Source of the DNA: Pseudomonadota bacterium | GTDB lineage: Bacteria; Pseudomonadota; Alphaproteobacteria; Rhodobacterales; Rhodobacteraceae | Length of the DNA: 12,695 nt | Direction: 5' to 3' | Assembly (NCBI GenBank): GCA_021813645.1 | Contig: JAKAJW010000102.1 | Span: forward strand, 1-12,695 | Shown here: in pieces, positions 5,504 through 12,251 of the stretch | How the letters are laid out: each line of letters begins with the position of its first letter | Numbering within the stretch: the stretch's first letter is position 1 | Notes under the pieces: generated by a model | What the model saw: the letters and a program-made list of their open reading frames with translations, nothing else | Databases searched by the model: none | What the model was told of the DNA's origin: nothing | Made by a program: the position numbers and the translations under genes

Positions 5504-6657
5504 ACGGTTCCCTTCCGGATCGAGCCGACGATGGGGTAGCGCGCCATGTGGCGGGCGCGGATCACCAGCGCCCAAAGCAGAATGGCGCCGGCTTGGTGGG
5601 TGATGGCGATGTCGAGCGGCGCGGCATTGACCGCGGTGAGGATGCCGAGCGTCATCTGGATCAGCAGCATCGCCCCCATCGCCAGGAAGGCGGCGCGGGT
5701 CGAGCCATGCGCCGAGCGGCGGGCGCGCAGGGTGGCGAACAGGCCGAAGGCCACCAGCAGATAGGCGGTGCAGCGGTGGATGAACTGGACCAGGCCGGGG
5801 TTCTCGAAGAAAGCCCGCCAGGTGGCGCCGCCACCGGGCACCAGGAAGGCGTCGGCCGGGAAAAAGGAGCCGTTCATCAAGGGCCAGGTCGGGTAGTTGC
5901 GGCCGGCGTCGATGCCGGCGACCAGCGCGCCGAGCAAGACCTGCAGGAACAGCAGGTGCATCACCCCGGTGGCCAGACCGAACAGCTTCGGCTCGCCCTG
6001 GCGGCGGGCCTGCAGCAACTGCGCCTCGGGGCGCGACATCTGCAGGATGAACCAGGCGGTCAGCCCCAGGATGAAGAAGGCGAGGCCGAGATGGGTGGCC
6101 AGCCGGTAGCTCGCCACCGCGGTCATGTCGCCCTGCAGGCCGGAGGAGACCATCCACCAGCCGATCGCCCCCTGCAGCCCGCCGAGCGCGCCCAACAGGA
6201 ACAGCCGGCGCTTCCAACCCTGCGGGATCTTGCCCGCGGCCCAGAAGCCGAAGAAGCCGATCGCCCAGACGAAGCCGATCGAGCGGCCGAGCTGGCGGTG
6301 GCTCCATTCCCACCAGTAGATGAACTTGAACTGGGCCAGTGTCATGCCCTCGTTCTCGATCCGGTATTGCGGCGAATGCTTGTAGAGGTCGAAAGCCTGC
6401 TGCCAGGCCGAGAGGCTCAGCGGCGGCAAGGCGCCCGAGATCGGCTTCCACTGGGTGATCGACAGGCCCGAGCCGGTCAGCCGGGTCAGCCCGCCGACCA
6501 GCACCATCGCCGCGATCATCGCGAAGATCAGCATCAGCCAGAGCCGGATGGCGCGGCGCGCGCCCTGCCCCTGCCGCGCGATCAGGCCGCCCTGCGGCGC
6601 CGGGCGGCCGGACTTGTCGGCCACCTCCTCGAACAATTTGCGTTTCGCCTCAGCCAT
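5500..6657 (-). CDS. ctaA: Heme A synthase
   Basis: The 385-residue polytopic membrane protein oxidises heme O to heme A (C8 methyl to formyl), needed for aa3-type cytochrome oxidases. It has about eight membrane helices and four conserved histidines in typical contexts: EWSHRQLGR (H120), ATHLGL (H189), FIHRCTAY (H294) and THQAGA (H354); GGLTRLTGSGLSI (55-67) is the N-terminal family signature. Paired cysteines of the Bacillus type are not seen in the external loops, as in alphaproteobacterial enzymes. ATG 6657 is chosen; a GTG at 6684 lies upstream of the predicted transcription start. The gene is followed with 4-base overlap by the M32 peptidase, and preceded at 48 bp by trmJ, with its own promoter in that gap. 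Confidence 0.95.
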   Translation of the reverse strand: MAEAKRKLFEEVADKSGRPAPQGGLIARQGQGARRAIRLWLMLIFAMIAAMVLVGGLTRLTGSGLSITQWKPISGALPPLSLSAWQQAFDLYKHSPQYRIENEGMTLAQFKFIYWWEWSHRQLGRSIGFVWAIGFFGFWAAGKIPQGWKRRLFLLGALGGLQGAIGWWMVSSGLQGDMTAVASYRLATHLGLAFFILGLTAWFILQMSRPEAQLLQARRQGEPKLFGLATGVMHLLFLQVLLGALVAGIDAGRNYPTWPLMNGSFFPADAFLVPGGGATWRAFFENPGLVQFIHRCTAYLLVAFGLFATLRARRSAHGSTRAAFLAMGAMLLIQMTLGILTAVNAAPLDIAITHQAGAILLWALVIRARHMARYPIVGSIRKGTV

Positions 6658-6680
6658 CGGGCCCCCCGTCTTTCGGCGCG

Positions 6681-6709
6681 ACACTAGGTCGGCCGGCCGG
6701 CAGCTTCAA
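6681..6709 (-). promoter_or_regulatory. Candidate ctaA operon promoter
   Basis: On the minus strand TTGAAG (6709-6704) and TAGTGT (6686-6681) are separated by exactly 17 bases. The -35 overlaps the trmJ stop codon. Transcription would start near 6674, leaving about 17 bases before the ATG at 6657 and excluding the upstream GTG. Read-through from trmJ remains possible since no terminator lies between. Confidence 0.5.
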
Positions 6710-7455
6710 GCCGCGCCGCCGTCCTTCCAGCGGACGATCTGACGCAACATTCCGTGCAAGGTCTGGACATCGGCCCGCGTCAGCGGCAGCCGGCCCCACA
6801 TGCTGCGCAGGTTCAGCCGCATGTTCGCCGCCTTGGTCGGCGGGAAGAAGAAGCCGGCGCGGTCGAGCACCTCCTCGACATGATCGCCGAGCTTCTCTAC
6901 CTCGAGGCCGGTGGCAAAATCGGTGCCGGCCATCGCCATCACCTCGGGCGGCCGCTCGGCCGCCTGGCGGCGCCATTCATAGGCCAGCAGCAACACGCAT
7001 TGCGCCAGGTTGAGCGACGGAAACTCGGGGTTCACCGGCACGGTGACCAGGGCATCGGCGCGGGCAACATCCTCGTTTTCCAGCCCGGTGCGCTCGGGGC
7101 CGAACAGCAGACCGACCTGCTTGCCCTCGGCCGCCAGCGCGCGGGCATGTTCCATCGCCCGCTCGGGCGTCATCACCGGCTTGGTCAACTCGCGCGAGCG
7201 CGCGGTGGTGGCGAAGACGTAATGGCAGTCGCGCAGCGCCTCGGGCAGCGCGTCGAAGCGACCGGCCGCATCGAGGATGCGAGAGGCGCCGGAGGCCATG
7301 GCGACCGCCTTCGGGTTGGGCCAGCCGTCGCGCGGCGCGACGACCCGCATCCGGGTCAGGCCGAAGTTCAGCATGGCGCGCGCGGCGGCGCCGATATTCT
7401 CGCCCATCTGCGGGCGAACCAGGACAACGAGGGGCTCGGGGGCTTTGTCGGTCAT
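6706..7455 (-). CDS. trmJ: tRNA (cytidine/uridine-32-2'-O)-methyltransferase, TrmJ type
   Basis: The 249-residue protein is a SPOUT-class RNA methyltransferase that uses S-adenosylmethionine to methylate ribose at position 32 of tRNA anticodon loops. The three trefoil-knot motifs are visible: VRPQMGENIGAAARAMLNFGL (residues 13-33), LLFGPERTGLENEDVARAD (117-134) and VNPEFPSLNLAQCVLLLAYE (141-160). TTARSREL (83-90) is also typical. The C-terminal 80 residues form the TrmJ-specific helical extension. Start ATG 7455 has no ribosome binding site, but a promoter places the transcript start at or next to the ATG, suggesting leaderless translation. It is divergent from the ThiE-like gene. Neighbouring families such as TrmH or TrmL differ in the C-terminal region; TrmJ is favoured. 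Confidence 0.92.
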   Translation of the reverse strand: MTDKAPEPLVVLVRPQMGENIGAAARAMLNFGLTRMRVVAPRDGWPNPKAVAMASGASRILDAAGRFDALPEALRDCHYVFATTARSRELTKPVMTPERAMEHARALAAEGKQVGLLFGPERTGLENEDVARADALVTVPVNPEFPSLNLAQCVLLLAYEWRRQAAERPPEVMAMAGTDFATGLEVEKLGDHVEEVLDRAGFFFPPTKAANMRLNLRSMWGRLPLTRADVQTLHGMLRQIVRWKDGGAA

Positions 7456-7462
7456 GGCCGGG

Positions 7463-7491
7463 GTGATAGCCGCGTGCGCGCGGGGCGGCAA
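7463..7491 (-). promoter_or_regulatory. Candidate trmJ promoter giving a leaderless transcript
   Basis: On the minus strand TTGCCG (7491-7486) and TATCAC (7468-7463) are separated by 17 bases. Only 7 bases separate the -10 from the ATG at 7455, so the expected start point is at about the first base of the codon. This agrees with the absence of a Shine-Dalgarno sequence. Confidence 0.5.
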
Positions 7492-7509
7492 GGCCGCCAA
7501 GTCCGGGCC

Positions 7510-7523
7510 GGGGCGATCGCCCC
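7510..7523. promoter_or_regulatory. Perfect 14-bp palindrome between trmJ and the ThiE-like gene
   Basis: GGGGCGATCGCCCC is fully self-complementary and lies in the divergent intergenic region, 19 bases upstream of the trmJ -35 element. It could be an operator. The same GCGATCGC core occurs in a 10-bp palindrome at 297-306, so the core may simply be common in this genome. Confidence 0.35.
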
Positions 7524-7589
7524 CCGCGGCGCGGGCTTGCCGCCGACGGCCGCGCCCTGCCCCATGCGCCCCGCACACGTCCGGCCCGT

Positions 7590-7617
7590 TTGCAAAGGCC
7601 GCAAAACCGGCTAGGAG
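7590..7617 (+). promoter_or_regulatory. Weak candidate promoter of the ThiE-like gene
   Basis: TTGCAA (7590-7595) is followed after 16 bases by TAGGAG (7612-7617). The -10 match is poor and overlaps purine-rich sequence, so this is only a suggestion. It would leave a leader of about 13 bases before ATG 7638. Confidence 0.25.
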
Positions 7618-7637
7618 GGCGCAAACGCGAGGATGCC

Positions 7638-8258
7638 ATGGCCGAGCAAGACCGCCCGCAGATCTATCTCATCACCCCGCCCGCCTTCGATCCGGAGCCC
7701 TTCGGCGACCGGCTGGCGGCGGTGCTCGACGCGGTGCCGGTGGCCTGCCTCCGGCTGGCGCTGGCGAGCCGCGACGAAGCAGAGCTTGGCCGGGCGGCGG
7801 ACGAGTTGCGCGAGATCGCCCATAGTCGCGACATTCCGCTGGTGGTGGAGGCGCATATCGGCCTGGCCGAGCGGCATGGGCTGGACGGCGTGCATCTGAC
7901 CGATGCGGCGCGGTCGGTGCGGGCGGCGCGCAAGGCGCTCGGGACCGAGGCGATCATCGGCGCCTATTGCGGCGCCTCGCGCCATGACGGGCTGAACGCC
8001 GGCGAAGCGGGGGCGGATTACGTCAGCTTCGGCCCGGTCGGCGCCTCGGCGCTCGGCCGCGGCGAGCAGGCCGAGGCGGAGTTGTTCGCCTGGTGGTCGG
8101 AAATGATCGAGGTGCCGGTGGTGGCCGAGGGCGCGCTGAGCCGCGAGCTGGTCGAGGCGCTGGCCGGCGCCACCGATTTCTTCGCCGTCGGCGAAGAGAT
8201 CTGGGGCGCCGAGGATGCCGTGGTGGCGCTGCGCGCGCTGCTGGCGCCGATCCTCTGA
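7638..8258 (+). CDS. Thiamine phosphate synthase-like (ThiE/TenI family) protein
   Basis: The 206-residue product has the ThiE/TenI alpha/beta-barrel: IYLITPP (residues 9-15), LDGVHLTDAARSVRAARKALG (82-102), GADYVSFGPVGAS (125-137) and VPVVAEGAL (159-167). True ThiE joins the pyrimidine pyrophosphate and thiazole phosphate to make thiamine phosphate. Here the usual QxRxK segment reads CLRLAL (38-43), so the Lys is absent. The metal/pyrophosphate-binding Asn-Asp pair of the IND motif is replaced around VVEAH (69-73), and the IGxSxH segment is altered to IGAYCGASRHD. It may therefore be a TenI-like or non-ThiE enzyme. ATG 7638 has GAGG 5 bases upstream; an out-of-frame ATG at 7633 is ignored. 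It stands alone, with no other thiamine genes nearby, which also argues against a standard biosynthetic role. Confidence 0.82.
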   Translation: MAEQDRPQIYLITPPAFDPEPFGDRLAAVLDAVPVACLRLALASRDEAELGRAADELREIAHSRDIPLVVEAHIGLAERHGLDGVHLTDAARSVRAARKALGTEAIIGAYCGASRHDGLNAGEAGADYVSFGPVGASALGRGEQAEAELFAWWSEMIEVPVVAEGALSRELVEALAGATDFFAVGEEIWGAEDAVVALRALLAPIL

Positions 8259-8290
8259 CCCGGCTGGGGCGGTTTCGGCGGGCCGCTTCG

Positions 8291-8348
8291 GCGGGCGGCC
8301 GAGGCGCGGGCGGCCGAGGCGCGGGGGGTCAGGCGCGGGGGGTCAGGC
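8291..8348. repeat. Four tandem GC-rich repeats at the olsA 3' end
   Basis: Two identical 15-mers, GCGGGCGGCCGAGGC (8291-8305 and 8306-8320), are followed by two identical 14-mers, GCGGGGGGTCAGGC (8321-8334 and 8335-8348). The right-hand 14-mer contains the olsA stop codon (8343-8345). The other 14-mer is therefore a duplicate of the gene's last bases just beyond its end. The array fills most of the gap between the convergent ThiE-like and olsA genes. Confidence 0.8.
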
Positions 8349-9158
8349 GCGAAAGGCGCGGCGCACGGTCTGCTCGCAATAGAGGGCGAGCGACTTGCGG
8401 CCGGGAAAATCCGCGACCCGCACTGGATCGTGGAACACCACCTCGACGCTGCCCTGCGGCCGCACGGCCAAGAGCTGGATCAGATGCGGGGCGAAATCCA
8501 TCGTGCCGTACCAGCCGTAGAAGCGCGGATCCTGGCGCGGCGGGGCATGGTAGATCACGCTGACCGGCTGCACCCAGAGCTCTTCGGCCAGGCCCTCGGC
8601 GTAGAAGGCGGCGAACAGGGTGGATTTGAACGGCAGCACCCGCAACCCGTCGGTCGAGGTGCCCTCGGGGAAGAACAACAGCTTGTGGCCGGCGCGCAGC
8701 CGGGCCTCGAAGACCTCCTGCTGCAGCTTCGCCTCGGCGCCTCGGCGGTTGATGAAGACGGTGCCGGTCGCCCGGGCCAGCCAGCCGATGCCGGCCCAGC
8801 CGGCCACCTCGGACTTCGCCACGAAATAGATGCGCTGGCAGGCGTTCAGGGTGTAGATGTCGAACCAGGAGGCGTGGTTGGCCACCACCGCCCCCTTCTG
8901 CCGCATCGGCTGGCCGCGCACCCGGTAGCGTATGCCGAGGATGAGGAAGGCGGTGCGGCAGACGGCCTGGGTGATCCAGGGGGTCAGCGGCCGCGCCTGT
9001 CCGCACAGCGGCCGCTCGACCAGGCGGCACAACAGCAGGACCAAGAGGCCACCATAGGTGACGACGCTCAGCGCCAGGCCCTTGACCACCACCCGCAACC
9101 AGCCGGCCGGGCCGATCCGCATCGGCACGGGCAGGTCTTCCGGATCCCATGGCGTCAC
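8343..9158 (-). CDS. olsA: Lyso-ornithine lipid O-acyltransferase (PlsC family)
   Basis: The 271-residue product is a membrane-associated 1-acyl-glycerol-phosphate acyltransferase-type enzyme. Catalytic NHASWFD (residues 94-100, H95 and D100), FINRRG (135-140), FFPEGTSTDG (162-171) and LPFKSTLF (175-182) are all present, after one N-terminal hydrophobic helix (about 25-45). Position immediately after olsB makes OlsA, which adds the second acyl chain to lyso-ornithine lipid, the best call; some OlsA enzymes also act on lysophosphatidate. The start is GTG 9158, overlapping the olsB stop (GTGA), with CGAGG upstream; an in-frame ATG at 9122 is the alternative. The stop lies inside a duplicated 14-bp repeat. 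Confidence 0.9.
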   Translation of the reverse strand: MTPWDPEDLPVPMRIGPAGWLRVVVKGLALSVVTYGGLLVLLLCRLVERPLCGQARPLTPWITQAVCRTAFLILGIRYRVRGQPMRQKGAVVANHASWFDIYTLNACQRIYFVAKSEVAGWAGIGWLARATGTVFINRRGAEAKLQQEVFEARLRAGHKLLFFPEGTSTDGLRVLPFKSTLFAAFYAEGLAEELWVQPVSVIYHAPPRQDPRFYGWYGTMDFAPHLIQLLAVRPQGSVEVVFHDPVRVADFPGRKSLALYCEQTVRRAFRA

Positions 9159-9940
9159 GCCCGGGCCTCGAACTTGCGGGTGTAAAAGCCCTTGTGGCGC
9201 TCGGACATCGCGGCGGTGTCCATCAACAGGCAGACATCGGTGGTGTTGAACGGCCGGTCGATGAAAGCGCCCTCGCCGACGAAACCGCCGAGCCGCAGGT
9301 AGGCCTTGATCAGCGCCGGCGTGCCGAGCATGGCGGCGCGGCGGTCGACCTGATCCTTCGGCACCAGATCCATGCTCTGGAAATGGCTGGCCTGGGTGCG
9401 CACCCGAAGGGCGCCGGGCGCCAGGTGGTAGTGGTGCAGGTAGGACAGCGGCATCTTCAGCGCCTCGACATCGGTGCCGTGGAAGCTGGCGACGCCGAAC
9501 ATGATCTCGATCTCGCGCTGCAGCACGAAATCGGCGAGCCCGTTCCAGAGATGGAACATCGCGGTGCCGCCGCGATACTCGGCATGGACGCAGGAGCGGC
9601 CGAGCTCGACCATCCGCCGGCCCGCCCGCTTCAGCGGGGCGAGGTCGTATTCGCCCTCGGAATAGAACCGGCCGAATCGCGCCGCCGCCTCGCCGGTCAG
9701 CAGCCGGTAGACGCCCACGACATGGTCGAGCGCCGCGCTGTCGCGCCGGCTGTCGATCAGCACCAGATGTTCGAAAACCGGGTCGAACTCGTCGCGCTCA
9801 AGCCGCGCCTCGTGGTCGACCAGCTCGCCGGTGCCGCCGAGCTCCTCGACGAAGACCCGGTAGCGCAGCCGCTGGGCGGCCAGCAGATCGATTTCGTCCC
9901 GCGCCAGGCGGACCTGAAAATATGGCTCGTCGGATATCAT
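9155..9940 (-). CDS. olsB: L-ornithine N-alpha-acyltransferase
   Basis: The 261-residue product belongs to the OlsB family, GNAT-fold acyltransferases that transfer a 3-hydroxyacyl chain from acyl carrier protein to ornithine, the first step of ornithine-lipid synthesis. Signatures include AQRLRYRVFVEELG (residues 22-35), VVGVYRLL (74-81), ELGRSCVHAEYRGG (112-125), FGVASFHG (148-155) and AYLRLGG (213-219). ATG 9940 is chosen although its ribosome binding site is poor, because the predicted promoter lies just upstream and homologues start near here. The frame could extend to a GTG at 10060, but that would span the promoter. It is coupled to olsA by a 4-base overlap. In many bacteria olsBA or its equivalents respond to phosphate limitation; no PhoB box was recognised here. 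Confidence 0.9.
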   Translation of the reverse strand: MISDEPYFQVRLARDEIDLLAAQRLRYRVFVEELGGTGELVDHEARLERDEFDPVFEHLVLIDSRRDSAALDHVVGVYRLLTGEAAARFGRFYSEGEYDLAPLKRAGRRMVELGRSCVHAEYRGGTAMFHLWNGLADFVLQREIEIMFGVASFHGTDVEALKMPLSYLHHYHLAPGALRVRTQASHFQSMDLVPKDQVDRRAAMLGTPALIKAYLRLGGFVGEGAFIDRPFNTTDVCLLMDTAAMSERHKGFYTRKFEARA

Positions 9941-9980
9941 CGCCGCGCGATCGGCCCCGCCCCGGTTCCGTGGTCGCGCG

Positions 9981-10009
9981 GTTGTAGGCCCGGCATGGTC
10001 CGATTGCAA
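9981..10009 (-). promoter_or_regulatory. Candidate olsB-olsA promoter
   Basis: On the minus strand TTGCAA (10009-10004) and TACAAC (9986-9981) are separated by exactly 17 bases. Transcription would begin near 9974, giving a leader of about 34 bases to ATG 9940. The promoter is inside any longer version of OlsB and so supports the shorter protein. Confidence 0.55.
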
Positions 10010-10063
10010 CAGCGTCGCTCGCCGACCCGGCTCCGACGGAGTTTTTGTTGCGCCCGTCACAAG

Positions 10064-10264
10064 CTACAACCCATAGTTGTCAAATGGATCCGGAGCGAGT
10101 TCCAGCGCCACTTGATCACCGTCGAAGACAACTTTGCCGGCCTGTTCGAAGGTCACCGTGATGCGGGCACCGATGCGCGATTGCACCTGGCCGCGCCCCC
10201 ATTCCGGCCGGTCCGGATGCCGCACCAGCATGCCCGGCTCCAATATCGCGTTCACGCCCCGCAT
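10064..10264 (-). CDS. DUF3553 domain protein
   Basis: The 66-residue protein matches the DUF3553 family. Residues about 10-45 carry the pattern PGMLVRHPDRPEWGRGQVQS followed by RITVTFEQAGKVVF, a small five-strand SH3/Tudor-like beta-barrel resembling the C-terminal segment of UvrD/PcrA helicases and CarD-like domains. It may therefore contact RNA polymerase or another protein, but the function is uncharacterised. ATG 10264 is chosen because AAGGGG lies 5 bases upstream; an in-frame GTG at 10270 overlaps that site. It is divergent from chpT with 29 bp between start codons, and upstream of olsB in the same direction with a separate promoter for olsB between them. Confidence 0.85.
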   Translation of the reverse strand: MRGVNAILEPGMLVRHPDRPEWGRGQVQSRIGARITVTFEQAGKVVFDGDQVALELAPDPFDNYGL

Positions 10265-10293
10265 CGGCACCCCTTAGGAGAGAGCTTGGCCCC

Positions 10294-10890
10294 ATGACCG
10301 ATACACCGGATCTCGCCGCGCTCGTCGGCTCCCGAATCTGCCACGATCTTATCAGCCCGCTCGGCGCGATCGGCAATGGGGTCGAGCTGCTCGGCGAAAT
10401 GGCCGCCGCCGCCGGGCCGGAGCTGGCGCTGATCGCCGAAAGCGTCGCCGCGGCCAATGCCCGCATCCGCTTCTATCGCGTCGCCTTCGGCGCCCCCGGC
10501 GGCGATCAGCGCATCGCCCGGCAGGAGGTGCTGTCGATCCTCGCCGACCTGGCCCAGGGCAGCCGGCTGGTGATCGACTGGCAGATGCCGGGGGATCAGC
10601 TGCGCGCCGATGTGAAGCTCGCCTTCCTGCTGATCCAATGCCTGGAGACCGCCCTGCCCTATGGCGGCCGGATCAACGTCGCGGCCGCCGGGCGCGGCTG
10701 GCTGCTGACCGGCAACGCGCCGCGCACCAAGCAGGATGCCGAGCTGTGGACCGCGCTGGAACACCGCAAGGCGCCGGAGGCGCTGACCCCGGCGCAGGTT
10801 CAGTTCGCGCTGGCGACCGAAGAACTCCGCCGGCGGGGACTCAGCCTCGACTGCACGCGCAACGACACCGAGATCCGGCTCGGCTTCTAG
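10294..10890 (+). CDS. chpT: ChpT-type histidine phosphotransferase
   Basis: The 198-residue product resembles ChpT, the dimeric phosphotransferase that in alphaproteobacteria passes phosphate from the hybrid kinase CckA to the response regulators CtrA and CpdR, controlling cell cycle, motility and related traits. The phospho-accepting site is in SRICHDLISPLGAIGNGVELL, with His17; this forms the helical-hairpin dimerisation domain. The C-terminal part (about 75-198) is the degenerate, ATPase-like domain with no recognisable ATP-binding N or G boxes. The start ATG lies 9-13 bases after a purine-rich AGGAGAGAG. It is divergent from DUF3553 and convergent with proA at 23 bp. In Rhodobacterales this phosphorelay is often not essential and governs motility and gene transfer agents, which is background knowledge. 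Confidence 0.9.
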   Translation: MTDTPDLAALVGSRICHDLISPLGAIGNGVELLGEMAAAAGPELALIAESVAAANARIRFYRVAFGAPGGDQRIARQEVLSILADLAQGSRLVIDWQMPGDQLRADVKLAFLLIQCLETALPYGGRINVAAAGRGWLLTGNAPRTKQDAELWTALEHRKAPEALTPAQVQFALATEELRRRGLSLDCTRNDTEIRLGF

Positions 10891-10913
10891 GGCCGCCGCC
10901 ACCGCCGCGCCGT

Positions 10914-12188
10914 CTATCGCCGCACCGTGCCGTCGCCGGTCACCAGGTACTTGAAACTTGTCAGTTCGGCCGCGCCGACCGGGCCGCGGGCATGCAGCTT
11001 GCCGGTGGCGATGCCGATCTCGGCGCCCATGCCGAATTCGCCGCCATCGGCGAATTGGGTGGAGGCGTTGCGCATCAGGATCGCCGAATCGAGCCGCTCG
11101 AAGAAGCGCGCGGCGGTGGCGTCGTCCTCGGTCAGGATCGCGTCCGTGTGGTTCGAGCCAAAGGCCCGGATATGCGCGATCGCGCCATCCACCCCGTCCA
11201 CCAGCTTCGCGGCGATATCCATGTCGAGATATTCGCGGCCCCAATCCTCGGCGATGGCCGGCAGGGTGCCGGGCAGCCGGGCCAGTTCGCCATCGGCATG
11301 GACCCGGACCCCGGCCTTGACCAGCGCGGCGATCAGATCGGCGCCGAGCGTGGCCGCCAGCGGACGGTCGATCAGCAGGCATTCGGCCGCGCCGCAGATG
11401 CCGGTGCGCCGGGTCTTGGCGTTCAGCACCACCGCCATCGCCTTGGCCGGATCGGCGGCCTTGTCGACATAGACATGCACGATCCCCTCGAGATGGGCGA
11501 AGACCGGCACCCGCGCCTCGCGCTGGACCAGGCCGACCAGTCCCTTGCCGCCGCGCGGCACGATGACGTCGATGTAATCGACCGCCTTCAGCATTTCCGA
11601 CACCGCCGCGCGGTCACGCGTCGGCACCAGTTGGATCGCCGTCTCGGGCAGGCCGGCGGCCGCCAGCCCCGCGACAAGGCAAGCATGGATCGCCCGGCTC
11701 GAATGGAAGCTTTCCGAGCCGCCGCGCAGGATCACCGCGTTGCCGGCCTTGAGGCAGAGCGCGCCGGCATCCGCCGTGACGTTGGGCCGGCTCTCGTAGA
11801 TCACGCCGATGACGCCGATCGGCGTGCGCACCCGCTGGATATGCAGGCCCGAGGGCACGTCCCATTCGGCCAGCACGGCGCCGATGGGATCGGGCTGGCC
11901 GGCCACCGCGCGCAGGCCGGCGACGATGCCGGCGATCCGCGCCTCGTCCAGCATCAGCCGGTCCAGCATCGCCGGGCTCAGCCCCTTGGCGCGGCCGTAG
12001 TCCATATCCTGCGCATTGGCGGCCAGAATCGTCGCCCGCTGCGCCCAGACGGCATCGGCCGCCGCCTCCAGCGCCCGCGCCTTGGTCGCGGCCGGGGCGA
12101 AGGCAAGCTCGGCCGCCGCGGCGCGCGCCGCCCGACCCAACTCCGCCATCTGGGCCGCGATCTCCTCGCCCGTTTCCGCGTCGCGCAT
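10914..12188 (-). CDS. proA: Gamma-glutamyl phosphate reductase (glutamate-5-semialdehyde dehydrogenase)
   Basis: The 424-residue enzyme reduces gamma-glutamyl phosphate with NADPH to glutamate-5-semialdehyde, the second step of proline synthesis in the cytosol. Visible family features are RTPIGVIGVIYESRPNVTADAGALCLKAGNAVILRGG (residues 121-157), PRGGKGLVGLV (211-221), and the catalytic Cys265 in NAKTRRTGICGAAECLLID (256-274). FGSNHTDAI lies in the C-terminal half. Length is normal for ProA. ATG 12188 follows GGAAGAGG by about 7 bases. It lies 63 bp downstream of proB in the same direction and is presumably co-transcribed with it. A cysteine found in many homologues after HLEG is Val here (EGIVHVY), not expected to matter for catalysis. 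Confidence 0.97.
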   Translation of the reverse strand: MRDAETGEEIAAQMAELGRAARAAAAELAFAPAATKARALEAAADAVWAQRATILAANAQDMDYGRAKGLSPAMLDRLMLDEARIAGIVAGLRAVAGQPDPIGAVLAEWDVPSGLHIQRVRTPIGVIGVIYESRPNVTADAGALCLKAGNAVILRGGSESFHSSRAIHACLVAGLAAAGLPETAIQLVPTRDRAAVSEMLKAVDYIDVIVPRGGKGLVGLVQREARVPVFAHLEGIVHVYVDKAADPAKAMAVVLNAKTRRTGICGAAECLLIDRPLAATLGADLIAALVKAGVRVHADGELARLPGTLPAIAEDWGREYLDMDIAAKLVDGVDGAIAHIRAFGSNHTDAILTEDDATAARFFERLDSAILMRNASTQFADGGEFGMGAEIGIATGKLHARGPVGAAELTSFKYLVTGDGTVRR

Positions 12189-12251
12189 CGCCTGCCCTCT
12201 TCCTGCTTTCCCAAACGTCCCGGCTGCGGGGCCCCGGCCCCGGCCCCGGTC
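12189..12251. repeat. proB-proA spacer with three GGCCCC hexamers
   Basis: Within the 63-bp gap, GGCCCC repeats three times in tandem (12230-12247). The array is self-complementary with its flanking GG and CC and could fold in the proBA message just after the proB stop. No U-run is present. The rest of the gap carries the proA ribosome binding site. Confidence 0.5.

Noticed and set aside
4004..6687. Two very long rightward open frames antisense to the M32 peptidase and ctaA genes
   Set aside because: They are mirror frames of well-identified genes in high-GC DNA; products rich in Arg, Gly, Gln, Glu and His lack known domains and start signals.
10031..10046. CTCCGACGGAG followed by a T-run, looking like a rightward terminator
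   Set aside because: The stem is only 4-5 bp with a 1-3 base loop, and no rightward gene ends within 1.7 kb upstream.
9941..10060. N-terminal extension of OlsB to a GTG at 10060
   Set aside because: The added 40 residues are Arg/Pro/Gly-rich and the segment contains the best promoter of the region.
9941..10063. PhoB box for phosphate control of olsBA, or CtrA box (TTAA-N7-TTAA) near chpT
   Set aside because: Neither motif was found by eye in the relevant upstream regions.
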